From Allobosea robiniae (lineage in GTDB: Bacteria; Pseudomonadota; Alphaproteobacteria; Rhizobiales; Beijerinckiaceae): DNA of 64,000 nucleotides. The DNA lies in NCBI RefSeq assembly GCF_900102525.1, contig NZ_FNBZ01000001.1, positions 248,001-312,000 on the forward strand. Reading direction: 5' to 3'. The notes under the pieces were generated by a model. That model saw only the letters and a program-made list of their open reading frames with translations. It was not told the DNA's origin and ran no database searches. The translations under genes were made by a program, and so were the position numbers. Positions 56,300 to 63,198 of this stretch are shown one piece after another (position 1 is the first letter of the stretch; each line of letters opens with the position of its first letter).

Positions 56300-56403
56300 G
56301 TCATTCTCGGGCGGAGCGTAGCGCAGACCAGAGAATCTCAAGAAGGTCTGGTTCTTCCGGAGCCTTCGCGTCAGGAGATGCTCGGGTCGAGCCCGAGCAT
56401 GAC
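56300..56403. repeat. Dispersed palindromic repeat (family 2), second copy
   Basis: Begins GTCATTCTCGGGC and ends GCCCGAGCATGAC, with inner arms CAGACC / GGTCTG. Same family as 48503-48598, in the convergent gap between phaC and fadL. Confidence 0.75.
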
Positions 56404-56423
56404 GGCCGCTGGGAACGCCAACA

Positions 56424-56452
56424 ACAAAAAAGCCGGCCCGAAGGCCGGCTCT
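56424..56452 (-). terminator. Rho-independent terminator of the FadL-type gene
   Basis: Minus strand: stem AGCCGGCC-TTCG-GGCCGGCT with a UUCG tetraloop followed by TTTTTTG, 20 bases past the stop at 56473. Confidence 0.92.
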
Positions 56453-56472
56453 TGTCGCGGAAACGGTCCCGC

Positions 56473-57825
56473 TCAGTATTTGCGGACCACCGGCTGCACC
56501 GGGATGTTCTGCTTCGGATCGTCCCAGCGGTAGGTGATGCCAACCGAGGCGATATGAACATAGGGCTTGGCTTCGGCGGCGTAGTAGACCGGCACGGCCG
56601 GGTTCCACTGCGGATGCCCCGGATTGTAGTTCACCGACGCCTTCTTCACGTCGATATAGGTGTAGCCGAGATCCAGCTTGATCCGGTCGGTGATCTGATA
56701 GCTCGCGCCGGCGCTGAGCCAGAGACGATCATTATCGGAGATATAGATGGTGCGGTTGCGGTCGTTGACCGCGGACATCTCGTATCCGATGCCGGCGCGC
56801 AGCGTCAGGTCCTTGCTGTACTTGTACTCGACGCCGCCGCTGAAGAACCAGGCGTCGTCATACTGGAAATTCAGGCTGGTCTGCGGACGACCGTTGAGCT
56901 CGTTGACGATCGGGATGTTGCGGAAGCGGCTCCAGTTCGTCCACTCGACCCCGGCATGGACCTGCCACTGGTCGTTGATGACCTGCGAAACGCCGACGAC
57001 GACCGAGTCGGGCAGGTTCAGGTTGGCCTTGACCGGGAAGCGAGCGAGGATCGGCGTCGGCGTGGCCAGCGACCCTTCGAGCGTCTGGCGGATCGCAGAA
57101 CGATAGGCCACGCCGATATTGGTTCCCTCGAACGGGGTCAGCGTCACGCCGAGGCGATAGCCGAAATCGATCGTGTCGCCTTCGAGAATGACCGGGGATG
57201 CCGCGGGCCCGAGGCCACCGGCCTGCTTCAGCTTGGCGCTCAGATACTGGACCTGCAGGGCGGCGCCGACCGAGAGCCAGTCGTTGACCTTGTAGCCGAC
57301 GGTCGGCGAGACGTTGATGGTCGTGACCTTGGCCGAACGCCCGTAAACCTGGGCGGCGTGAACCTGGTTTTCAGGCTTGGAACGCAGGCCATAGGGGGCG
57401 CCCGTGGTCATGCCGACCCAGAGCCGGTCGGTGAGCTGCCAGGCGCTGGCCGAGGCAGGGATCATCGCGCCGTCGCCACCGAGATTGCCGGTGCCGAACT
57501 GGATCGGGTTCAGCGGCGCCGGCGCGGCCGGACCGCCGATCCGCGAGGGCCTCGTCGGCTCATAGTCGCCATTGGCGTTGAGATAGGTGTAGTTCCAGTT
57601 GCTAGTGCGGCCGGGGAACATGGTGATGGTCGCGGGGTTCCAGGCCATCGCGCTCATGCCGATGCCGCCCGAGGCCGAGCCGGCATAGGCCATGCCGAGA
57701 CCTTCGGCGCCCTGGCCGCTGCGGATGGCGAAGGAACTCGCCGAGGCGGCTCCGGCCGCGAGGAGAGCAGCGAGCGAAACCGAGGCGGCAGCGGCTGTAC
57801 GAACAAGGCCCTTCATCGAATCCAT
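56473..57825 (-). CDS. FadL/OmpP1/TodX outer-membrane transport protein
   Basis: 450 residues with a signal peptide (about 1-30, ASASS). The mature N-terminus SSFAIRSGQGAEGLGMAYAGSASGG is the FadL hatch signature, with AMAWNPATI; the rest is a 14-strand barrel ending VVRKY. These porins import long-chain fatty acids or aromatic hydrocarbons. An alternative ATG lies three codons in (57816). Strong terminator downstream; palindrome about 160 bases upstream. Confidence 0.9.
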   Translation of the reverse strand: MDSMKGLVRTAAAASVSLAALLAAGAASASSFAIRSGQGAEGLGMAYAGSASGGIGMSAMAWNPATITMFPGRTSNWNYTYLNANGDYEPTRPSRIGGPAAPAPLNPIQFGTGNLGGDGAMIPASASAWQLTDRLWVGMTTGAPYGLRSKPENQVHAAQVYGRSAKVTTINVSPTVGYKVNDWLSVGAALQVQYLSAKLKQAGGLGPAASPVILEGDTIDFGYRLGVTLTPFEGTNIGVAYRSAIRQTLEGSLATPTPILARFPVKANLNLPDSVVVGVSQVINDQWQVHAGVEWTNWSRFRNIPIVNELNGRPQTSLNFQYDDAWFFSGGVEYKYSKDLTLRAGIGYEMSAVNDRNRTIYISDNDRLWLSAGASYQITDRIKLDLGYTYIDVKKASVNYNPGHPQWNPAVPVYYAAEAKPYVHIASVGITYRWDDPKQNIPVQPVVRKY

Positions 57826-57980
57826 CCCGGTTCCAAGGTTTTTCGAGGCCAGACACCTCGCTTGATTCGAAGCATGACCTGAGCCGTTTGCGGCCGCAAT
57901 CCTGCTTCACGTGCCACGGATTCGCCTTACGAGCTGCCCATTTGGACCCGTGATCTTCCAAAACTCTCCAAAAATGACCT

Positions 57981-58014
57981 TTTCTGAACAAGCTTCAGCG
58001 GGATCGTTCAGAAA
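57981..58014. promoter_or_regulatory. Palindromic operator-like site upstream of the FadL-type gene
   Basis: TTTCTGAAC (57981-57989) / GTTCAGAAA (58006-58014), perfect 9-base inverted repeat with a 16-base spacer, in the 421-base divergent region between the fadL-type and FAH-family genes. The half-site resembles fatty-acid regulator half-sites only loosely. The rest of this region (57826-58246) shows no gene I can support. Confidence 0.5.
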
Positions 58015-58246
58015 GGTATAGTTTATATGAGAACTATTGCCGGTTTTGAGTGTCTTCGGCCGCCCTTCCCCCCGGCTGCTCCCTTCGTCGGAAACTTCGC
58101 TTTGAAAAGAGTCGTGGCATTCCGGCAACAACCCAGCCGCCTGCGCGCCGCGGATACGCTATGCGCGGTGACGGGCTTGTGTTTCGGGCCGGCATCCGAT
58201 CAGAATCCCCGACCCATTTAGATCGTTTGAAAACGGGGGAAACACC

Positions 58247-59095
58247 TTGAAACTGCTCCGCTACGGCGCACCCGGCCAGGAGAAACCGGCCCTTCTCGAT
58301 GCCAAGGGCGGGTTGCGCGACCTGTCCGGCGTCATTCCAGACCTCGCCGGCAAGGCGCTGACCGCGGCCTCGCTCGCCAAGATCAAGGCGCTCTCGCCGG
58401 AATCGCTGCCCCTGGTCTCAGGCTCGCCGCGCATCGGCGCCTGCGTCGCGGATGTCCGCAACTTCATCGCCGTCGGCCTGAACTTCGCCGACCATGCGGC
58501 AGAGACCGGCGCCGAGATCCCGAAGGAGCCGATCCTGTTCAACAAGGCCCCGAACTGCATCGTCGGGCCCAATGACGACGTGATCATCCCCAAGGGCTCG
58601 CAGAAAACCGACTGGGAAGTCGAACTCGCCATCGTGATCGGCGATGGCGGCTCCTATATCGAGGAGAAGGACGCGATGGCCGCGATCGCCGGCTTCTGTG
58701 TCTGCAACGACGTCTCGGAGCGCGCCTTCCAGCAGGAGCGCGGCGGCCAGTGGGCCAAGGGCAAGGGCTGCCCGACCTTCGGGCCGCTCGGCCCGTGGCT
58801 CGTCACCACCGACGAGGTCAAGGACATCCAGAATCTCGGCATGTGGCTCGAGGTCGATGGCGAGCGCGTGCAGAACGGCTCGACCAAGACGATGATCTTC
58901 GGCGCGGCCTATCTGGTCCATTATATCAGCCAGTTCATGCGCCTCGACCCGGGTGACGTCATCACCACCGGCACGCCTCCCGGCGTCGGCCTCGGCTTCA
59001 AGCCGCCGCGCTTCCTCAAGGGCGGCGAGGTCGTCACCCTCGGCATCGAGGGGCTCGGCGAGCAGAAGCAGAACTTCGTGCCCTACAAGGGCTGA
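58247..59095 (+). CDS. Fumarylacetoacetate hydrolase family protein
   Basis: 282 residues, FAH fold. RNFIAVGLNFADHAAE, metal-binding DWEVELAIVIG (Asp/Glu), GFCVCNDVSERAFQ, GPWLVTTDEV, DVITTGTPPGVGLG. Members hydrolyse or decarboxylate 2-oxo acids in aromatic and sugar-acid catabolism; substrate not predictable here. The start codon is TTG, chosen because GGGGGA stands seven bases upstream and the family N-terminus MKLLRYG fits. Confidence 0.9.
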   Translation: MKLLRYGAPGQEKPALLDAKGGLRDLSGVIPDLAGKALTAASLAKIKALSPESLPLVSGSPRIGACVADVRNFIAVGLNFADHAAETGAEIPKEPILFNKAPNCIVGPNDDVIIPKGSQKTDWEVELAIVIGDGGSYIEEKDAMAAIAGFCVCNDVSERAFQQERGGQWAKGKGCPTFGPLGPWLVTTDEVKDIQNLGMWLEVDGERVQNGSTKTMIFGAAYLVHYISQFMRLDPGDVITTGTPPGVGLGFKPPRFLKGGEVVTLGIEGLGEQKQNFVPYKG

Positions 59096-59102
59096 TCCAG
59101 GA

Positions 59103-59124
59103 GGGGCGCTACGGCGCCCCTTTT
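59103..59124 (+). terminator. Terminator of the FAH-family gene
   Basis: Stem GGGGCGC-tacg-GCGCCCC followed by TTTT, eight bases past the stop. Confidence 0.88.
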
Positions 59125-59148
59125 CATGTCAGCGGGAAGCGTCGGCAT

Positions 59149-59295
59149 GCGGGCAGCGCGAAAAGGCACTGCCGAAGCTGCTTGACCCGGCTTCGGCAGT
59201 GCAAGCTGTGCCCGCCTCCAGGCCTTGCGGCCTTGTCGAGCCGCCCCACCATGGCTGCACAGAACCGATTTTCCACCCCCAAATGGGGGCTTTTT
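59149..59295 (+). ncRNA. Candidate structured small RNA
   Basis: Past the FAH terminator there is a second structured stretch. A 13-base perfect stem GCACTGCCGAAGC / GCTTCGGCAGTGC (59166-59202) sits inside an outer stem GCGGGCA / TGCCCGC (59149-59155/59209-59215). A short AGGCC/GGCCT hairpin follows at about 59220. It ends in a plus-strand terminator CCCCC-aaat-GGGGG-c-TTTTT (59276-59295). No ORF with an RBS lies inside. A promoter is not evident, so it may be read-through 3' UTR instead. No Rfam-like family recognised. Confidence 0.4.
59276..59295 (+). terminator. Second plus-strand terminator after the structured region
   Basis: CCCCC (59276-59280), loop AAAT, GGGGG (59285-59289), C, then TTTTT. 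It ends the candidate RNA. Confidence 0.7.
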
Positions 59296-59398
59296 GCTTT
59301 CTAGACGGAATATCCGGCGGAAAAATCGGCTTATTCCGGCCGCGCCATCGACTTTCCCGATGGCAGCGAACGAATTTCCCGATCTGCTCGCAACGACC

Positions 59399-60505
59399 TC
59401 AGCGCGGCCCGGCCGCGCTCTTCAGCAGGCCGACGAGATCGGCCTGCCGGCGCGTGCCGGTCTTGGCGAGGATGCGTTTCAGCGTCGTGCGCGCCGTGGC
59501 CTCGGTCACGCCGAGGCGCACGGCCGCGGCCCGCGGCGGATGTCCGGCGGCGATGGCCGCTGCCAGCCGCGCCTCGGCCGGAGTCAGATCGAACAAGCCG
59601 GCGATCAGGCCGGCATCAGGCCCCGCCCCCGCTGCAACCGGCGTGGCGACGATGATGGCCCCCGCAAAGGAGAAGATGTCGCGTGCGCGGCCCCGCACGG
59701 GCGCGACATGCACGACCATCGGATTCGTACCGCGCCAGGCCGGAATCGGCAGGGAACGGACGGGCTGGGGCAGGTCCGCGCGCGAGAATCCCGCGATCAC
59801 CGTCGCAAGCATGTCGTCGGCCGGGCCGTAGGCGAGGGAAAGGCGCGCCGCACGATCGAGGAACACCCCTGGAATCAGGTCCTGGAACAGGGCGTTGGCA
59901 TCGAGCACATGGCCACGCAGACCGAGAACCGCCGCCGGAAGCCCCATCAGCTCGAGAGCCTGCGAAGCGGCGCGCGCGCGCTCCATGGCCAGCCGGCGCC
60001 CAAGCAGCCCGGCCCGGGCGAAATGCGGGCGCAAGCGATCCAGCGCGGCGATGGCCTGCCCATTGACGGTGCCTTCGGCAAAGGTCCGCTCGCAATGGAC
60101 GATCGTGGTGTCGCCGGTCGGAGCCGCAATCACCGTCGCGACCCCGGAGCCGTATCCGGCCGGGATCAGGAAGTCCTGATAGACCGGCTCGCGCGCGAGC
60201 TCGTCGCGGCTGAAAACATCCTCGTCGGTGATGAAGCCGTGGCGTCCATGCGCGAGCAGGCGCTGCGCCCGCTCGTTGACCGCAAACGGGATGCGGCGCA
60301 GGACTTCCTCGTAGTCGTCACCGAATTCGGGTGACGAGGCGAGCAGACGCACGTCGTCATGCAGAACCGTTCCGAGCAGCGCCTCGCGGCAGCTGGCGAT
60401 CCGGGCCGTGTCGCGGAGCACGGCGGGCCAACTCTCAGGCACGATCGCGGCTTCGTAGATGCCGTCGATCAACGCATTCTCGAACTCGCTGCCTGCCACG
60501 TCCAT
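59399..60505 (-). CDS. LuxR-type transcriptional regulator
   Basis: 368 residues. The C-terminal helix-turn-helix (FDLTPAEARLAAAIAAG, AAAVRLGVTEATARTTLKRI, about 305-360) is LuxR-type. The N-terminal about 290 residues are an uncharacterised sensor region with PAS-like character (ALELMGLPAAVLGLRGHVLDANALFQDL). No autoinducer-domain or receiver signature. Target unknown; it stands alone between argC and the FAH-family gene. Confidence 0.82.
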   Translation of the reverse strand: MDVAGSEFENALIDGIYEAAIVPESWPAVLRDTARIASCREALLGTVLHDDVRLLASSPEFGDDYEEVLRRIPFAVNERAQRLLAHGRHGFITDEDVFSRDELAREPVYQDFLIPAGYGSGVATVIAAPTGDTTIVHCERTFAEGTVNGQAIAALDRLRPHFARAGLLGRRLAMERARAASQALELMGLPAAVLGLRGHVLDANALFQDLIPGVFLDRAARLSLAYGPADDMLATVIAGFSRADLPQPVRSLPIPAWRGTNPMVVHVAPVRGRARDIFSFAGAIIVATPVAAGAGPDAGLIAGLFDLTPAEARLAAAIAAGHPPRAAAVRLGVTEATARTTLKRILAKTGTRRQADLVGLLKSAAGPR

Positions 60506-60604
60506 CCCTCTCGCGGGACCAACAATCTAACGCTCCGCGCGCAAATGTCTCCTTCAAATGATGGAGATCAGATGCATTTTTAGGTGAAAGCCACAGGCTG
60601 CGGC

Positions 60605-61540
60605 TCAGCCCTCCGGCAGGCCGAGCATCAGGCGGATGTTCTGCACCGCCGCGCCCGACGCGCCCTTGCCGAGATTGTCGAGGCGCGCGACCAGCACCGC
60701 CTGGCCGAGATCGTCCTGCCCGAACACCGTAAGTTCCAGCTTGTTGGTGTCGTTCAGCGCTTCCGGCTCGATCTTGCCGCCCTTGCCATCCTGCGGGACG
60801 ACGCTGACATAGGTCGAGCCGGCATAGCGCTCGGCCAGGGCGTGGTGGAGATCGGCGATGCCGGGCCGTCCGGGAAGCGCATCGAGGTGCAGCGGCACCG
60901 AGACCAGCATGCCCTGCCGGAAATTGCCGACGGAAGGCACGAAGATCGGCCGCCGGGTCAGGCGGGCATAGGCCTGCAATTCAGGCAGGTGCTTGTGGCG
61001 CAGGCCGAGGCCGTAAAGCTCGAAGGCCGGAGCGACGCCGGTCTCGAAATCCTCGATCATCGACTTGCCGCCGCCGGAATAGCCGGAGACGGCATTGACC
61101 GTGACCGGATGGTCCTGCGCCATCAGCCCGGCATCGACGAGCGGGCGCAAGAGCGCGATGGCGCCGGTCGGATAGCAGCCGGGATTGGCGACGCGGTCGG
61201 CTTTGGCGATCTTCCCGGCATGGCCGGGCTCGAGCTCGGCGAAGCCGTAGACCCAGCCCGGAGCGACGCGATGTGCGGTCGCGGCATCGACGATCTTGGG
61301 CGCATCGGAGCCAAGCTGATCAGCCAGCGCGACCGATTCCTTCGCAGCCTCGTCGGGCAGGCAGAGCACGACGAGATCGACGCTCGCCATCATGTCCTTG
61401 CGCGCGGCGGGGTCCTTGCGCTTGTCGGGGTCGATGCTCTTGACCGCGACCTCCGGCACCGCGGCCAGACGTTCGCGGATGCCGAGCCCGGTGGTGCCGG
61501 CTTCGCCGTCGATGAAGATGGTTTTCAGGTTCTGGCTCAT
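60605..61540 (-). CDS. argC: N-acetyl-gamma-glutamyl-phosphate reductase
   Basis: Third step of arginine synthesis, 311 residues (short, type 2 ArgC). Rossmann start TIFIDGEAGTTGLGI, catalytic C122 in ANPGCYPTGAIALLRPL, substrate His in YGLGLRHKHLPEL. The ATG at 61540 is chosen; an ATG at 61624 would translate through the upstream terminator. Upstream lie a terminator and an Arg-rich leader ORF, suggesting attenuation by arginine supply. Confidence 0.94.
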   Translation of the reverse strand: MSQNLKTIFIDGEAGTTGLGIRERLAAVPEVAVKSIDPDKRKDPAARKDMMASVDLVVLCLPDEAAKESVALADQLGSDAPKIVDAATAHRVAPGWVYGFAELEPGHAGKIAKADRVANPGCYPTGAIALLRPLVDAGLMAQDHPVTVNAVSGYSGGGKSMIEDFETGVAPAFELYGLGLRHKHLPELQAYARLTRRPIFVPSVGNFRQGMLVSVPLHLDALPGRPGIADLHHALAERYAGSTYVSVVPQDGKGGKIEPEALNDTNKLELTVFGQDDLGQAVLVARLDNLGKGASGAAVQNIRLMLGLPEG

Positions 61541-61590
61541 CGGGATCCCCGGTGGCTGGGCAGACACAGCAATGGATGGGCTTCGGGCAT

Positions 61591-61614
61591 AAAAAAACCG
61601 CGCCTCGGGCGCGG
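61591..61614 (-). terminator. Intrinsic terminator in the argC leader
   Basis: Minus strand: stem CCGCGCC-cga-GGCGCGG followed by seven T residues (61597-61591), 50 bases before the argC ATG and 28 bases after the leader ORF stop. Confidence 0.85.
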
Positions 61615-61642
61615 TCGCGGGCATTCGGGCTTCAGCCGAACG

Positions 61643-61702
61643 TCATCGCGGGCGCGCCGGGGCGGCCTGGCAGGGGCGACGTCGGGTGAAGCTCGTCATC
61701 AT
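61643..61702 (-). CDS. Putative arginine leader peptide of argC
   Basis: A 19-residue ORF starting with two ATGs: MMTSFTRRRPCQAAPARPR, then TGA. Five of 19 residues are Arg, including an RRR run at 7-9. GAGG stands five bases before the second ATG. The expected transcript start, from the promoter at 61710-61738, lies within a few bases of the ATG, as in leaderless Rhizobium trp leaders. The leader base run GGCGCG (minus strand, 61658-61653) can pair with the left arm of the terminator. High GC makes Arg codons common, so chance is not excluded. Confidence 0.55.
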   Translation of the reverse strand: MMTSFTRRRPCQAAPARPR

Positions 61703-61709
61703 GGCCTCG

Positions 61710-61738
61710 TATATGTTCGCGCTTGAGCGAGCTGTCAA
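61710..61738 (-). promoter_or_regulatory. Promoter of the argC leader transcript
   Basis: Minus strand TTGACA (61738-61733), 17-base spacer, CATATA (61715-61710). The -35 is a perfect consensus. Start of transcription would fall near 61703, at the leader ATG. Confidence 0.6.
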
Positions 61739-61760
61739 TCGGAGCTTGCGCTCCGGTCCC

Positions 61761-61788
61761 GTCACTGCGAGCGCAGCGAAGCAATGAC
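61761..61788. repeat. Short dispersed repeat (GTCACTGCGAGCG type)
   Basis: GTCACTGCGAGCGCAGCGAA-GCAATGAC, with GTCA/TGAC ends, similar in style to common bacterial interspersed repeats. It lies just upstream of the argC leader promoter. Confidence 0.5.
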
Positions 61789-61916
61789 GATGGACTTGTC
61801 GGGCACGAAAGTTGAAGCGCGGGAATCGCTTCGCGGTCTTTCCTCGCAAAGCGATTCAATGCTTTCGCGGATCGTTTCGACATGCCGGTGGCTTCGTCCG
61901 TGGACGTCTCGAACGG

Positions 61917-62201
61917 TCAGCGGCGCGCGGTCAGCCAGACATAGAGGCACCAGGGCAGGATCAGGGCGAGCGCGGTCAGGACGAGCCTCAGCATCGTCCA
62001 GGCATTGGGGTTGTTGAGCGCCCGGCCATCGAGGTCCGGCACGCCGTGGATCAGCCCGAGCGCCACCGCCGGAGCCAGGAAGACGAGCAGCGCCCGGCCG
62101 ATGCGCTGCGCGCGCGGGAGTTCCTCACGCGCCAGCATCAGCAGGGCCGGCACCGCGATCATGCCGAAGGCGATCAGGACAAGAAGGACGCGCATGGGCA
62201 T
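61917..62201 (-). CDS. Small integral membrane protein
   Basis: 94 residues with three membrane segments (about 4-24, 36-52, 70-90) and a basic C-terminus (LTARR). No family recognised. An alternative ATG lies two codons in (62195). It follows the SDR gene after 44 bases on the same strand and may be co-transcribed. Confidence 0.65.
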   Translation of the reverse strand: MPMRVLLVLIAFGMIAVPALLMLAREELPRAQRIGRALLVFLAPAVALGLIHGVPDLDGRALNNPNAWTMLRLVLTALALILPWCLYVWLTARR

Positions 62202-62245
62202 TTGCTACATCAGAGGCGCAGATTGCGCGAGGCCTGCCGCCGAAG

Positions 62246-62998
62246 CTAGCGCCCGCCGGCGACCTTGAGAATGATGCCGGTCGTGTAGCTCGATGCCTCC
62301 GAGAGCAGGAACAGCACCGCCTCGGCGATCTCTTCGGCCGTCGCAGCGCGCTTCAGCGGAATCAGCGGCGCGATCCGGGCGACGCGACCAGCCTCGCCGG
62401 TGGACAGCGCGTGGATCTCCGTCTCGGTGATGCCGGGTGCCACCGCGTTCACGCGGACACCGTGCGGCGCGAGCTCCTTGGCGAGGCCGATGGTCAGGGA
62501 ATCCACGGCTCCCTTCGAGGCGGCGTACCAGACATATTCGCCGGGCGAGCCCAGCTCGGCCGCAACGGAGGAGATGTTCACGATCGCCCTGCCCTGCACG
62601 CCTTCGTTCGCCATCAGCGCGCGGGCCGCCTCCCGCGCGACAAGGATCGCCCCGGTGACGTTGACGTCGATGCATTCGCGGATGAGGGCGGTATCCGCCT
62701 CGGCCAGCGTGCCGGATTTGCCTGTGATGCCTGCATTGTTGACGACATGGGTCAGCGGGCCCAGCGCCGCCTTCGCCTCGGCAAAGATGCGGATGATGTC
62801 GGTGACATCAGCCATGTCGCCCTGCAGCGCCACAGCCTTCGCGCCTGCCGCCTCGCAGGCCGCGACGACTTCGGCCGCGGCCTTGGCGTTGCTCTGGTAG
62901 TTCACCGCGACGTCGTAGCCGCGCCCGGCGGCCATGATGCAGATCGCGGCACCGATGCCGCGGCTGCCGCCGGTGACGAGAAGAACGGGACGGCTCAT
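62246..62998 (-). CDS. Short-chain dehydrogenase/reductase
   Basis: 250-residue classical SDR. Cofactor motif TGGSRGIGAAI, NNAG in VVNNAGITG, catalytic Ser in NISSVAAEL and YxxxK in YAASKGAVDSL. The C-terminal TTGIILKVAGGR is FabG/glucose-dehydrogenase-like. Start at 62998 has AGGAG upstream; the ATG at 63037 lacks one. Substrate unknown. Confidence 0.9.
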   Translation of the reverse strand: MSRPVLLVTGGSRGIGAAICIMAAGRGYDVAVNYQSNAKAAAEVVAACEAAGAKAVALQGDMADVTDIIRIFAEAKAALGPLTHVVNNAGITGKSGTLAEADTALIRECIDVNVTGAILVAREAARALMANEGVQGRAIVNISSVAAELGSPGEYVWYAASKGAVDSLTIGLAKELAPHGVRVNAVAPGITETEIHALSTGEAGRVARIAPLIPLKRAATAEEIAEAVLFLLSEASSYTTGIILKVAGGR

Positions 62999-63041
62999 GG
63001 CAGGCTCCTGCAGATCGGGCGCGACAGTGCCAGCCAATACG

Positions 63042-63069
63042 AAAAGGGCGGCTCTTGCGAGCCGCCCTT
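63042..63069 (-). terminator. Terminator between the right-edge gene and the SDR
   Basis: Perfect 11-base stem AAGGGCGGCTC / GAGCCGCCCTT with loop of four, and on the minus strand TTTTC after the stem. It ends transcription arriving from 63199. Confidence 0.85.
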
Positions 63070-63198
63070 CCGCATACCGGATGATCCGGAAACGATCAGC
63101 GCTTCGCTAACCAGACTCTCTAATTCTCCAACATATTCAAACTATTAAGAAGACGAATTTGTTCTGTGAATTTTTTGTCAACCAAAGAAGCGGCGCCT

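Noticed and set aside
59149-59295. Riboswitch for the LuxR-type gene
   Set aside because: It lies downstream of that gene's stop and its terminator points the other way.
61632-61883. Longer minus-strand ORFs overlapping the argC leader
   Set aside because: They start upstream of the likely promoter and run through a dispersed repeat; only the short ORF fits the transcript start and RBS.
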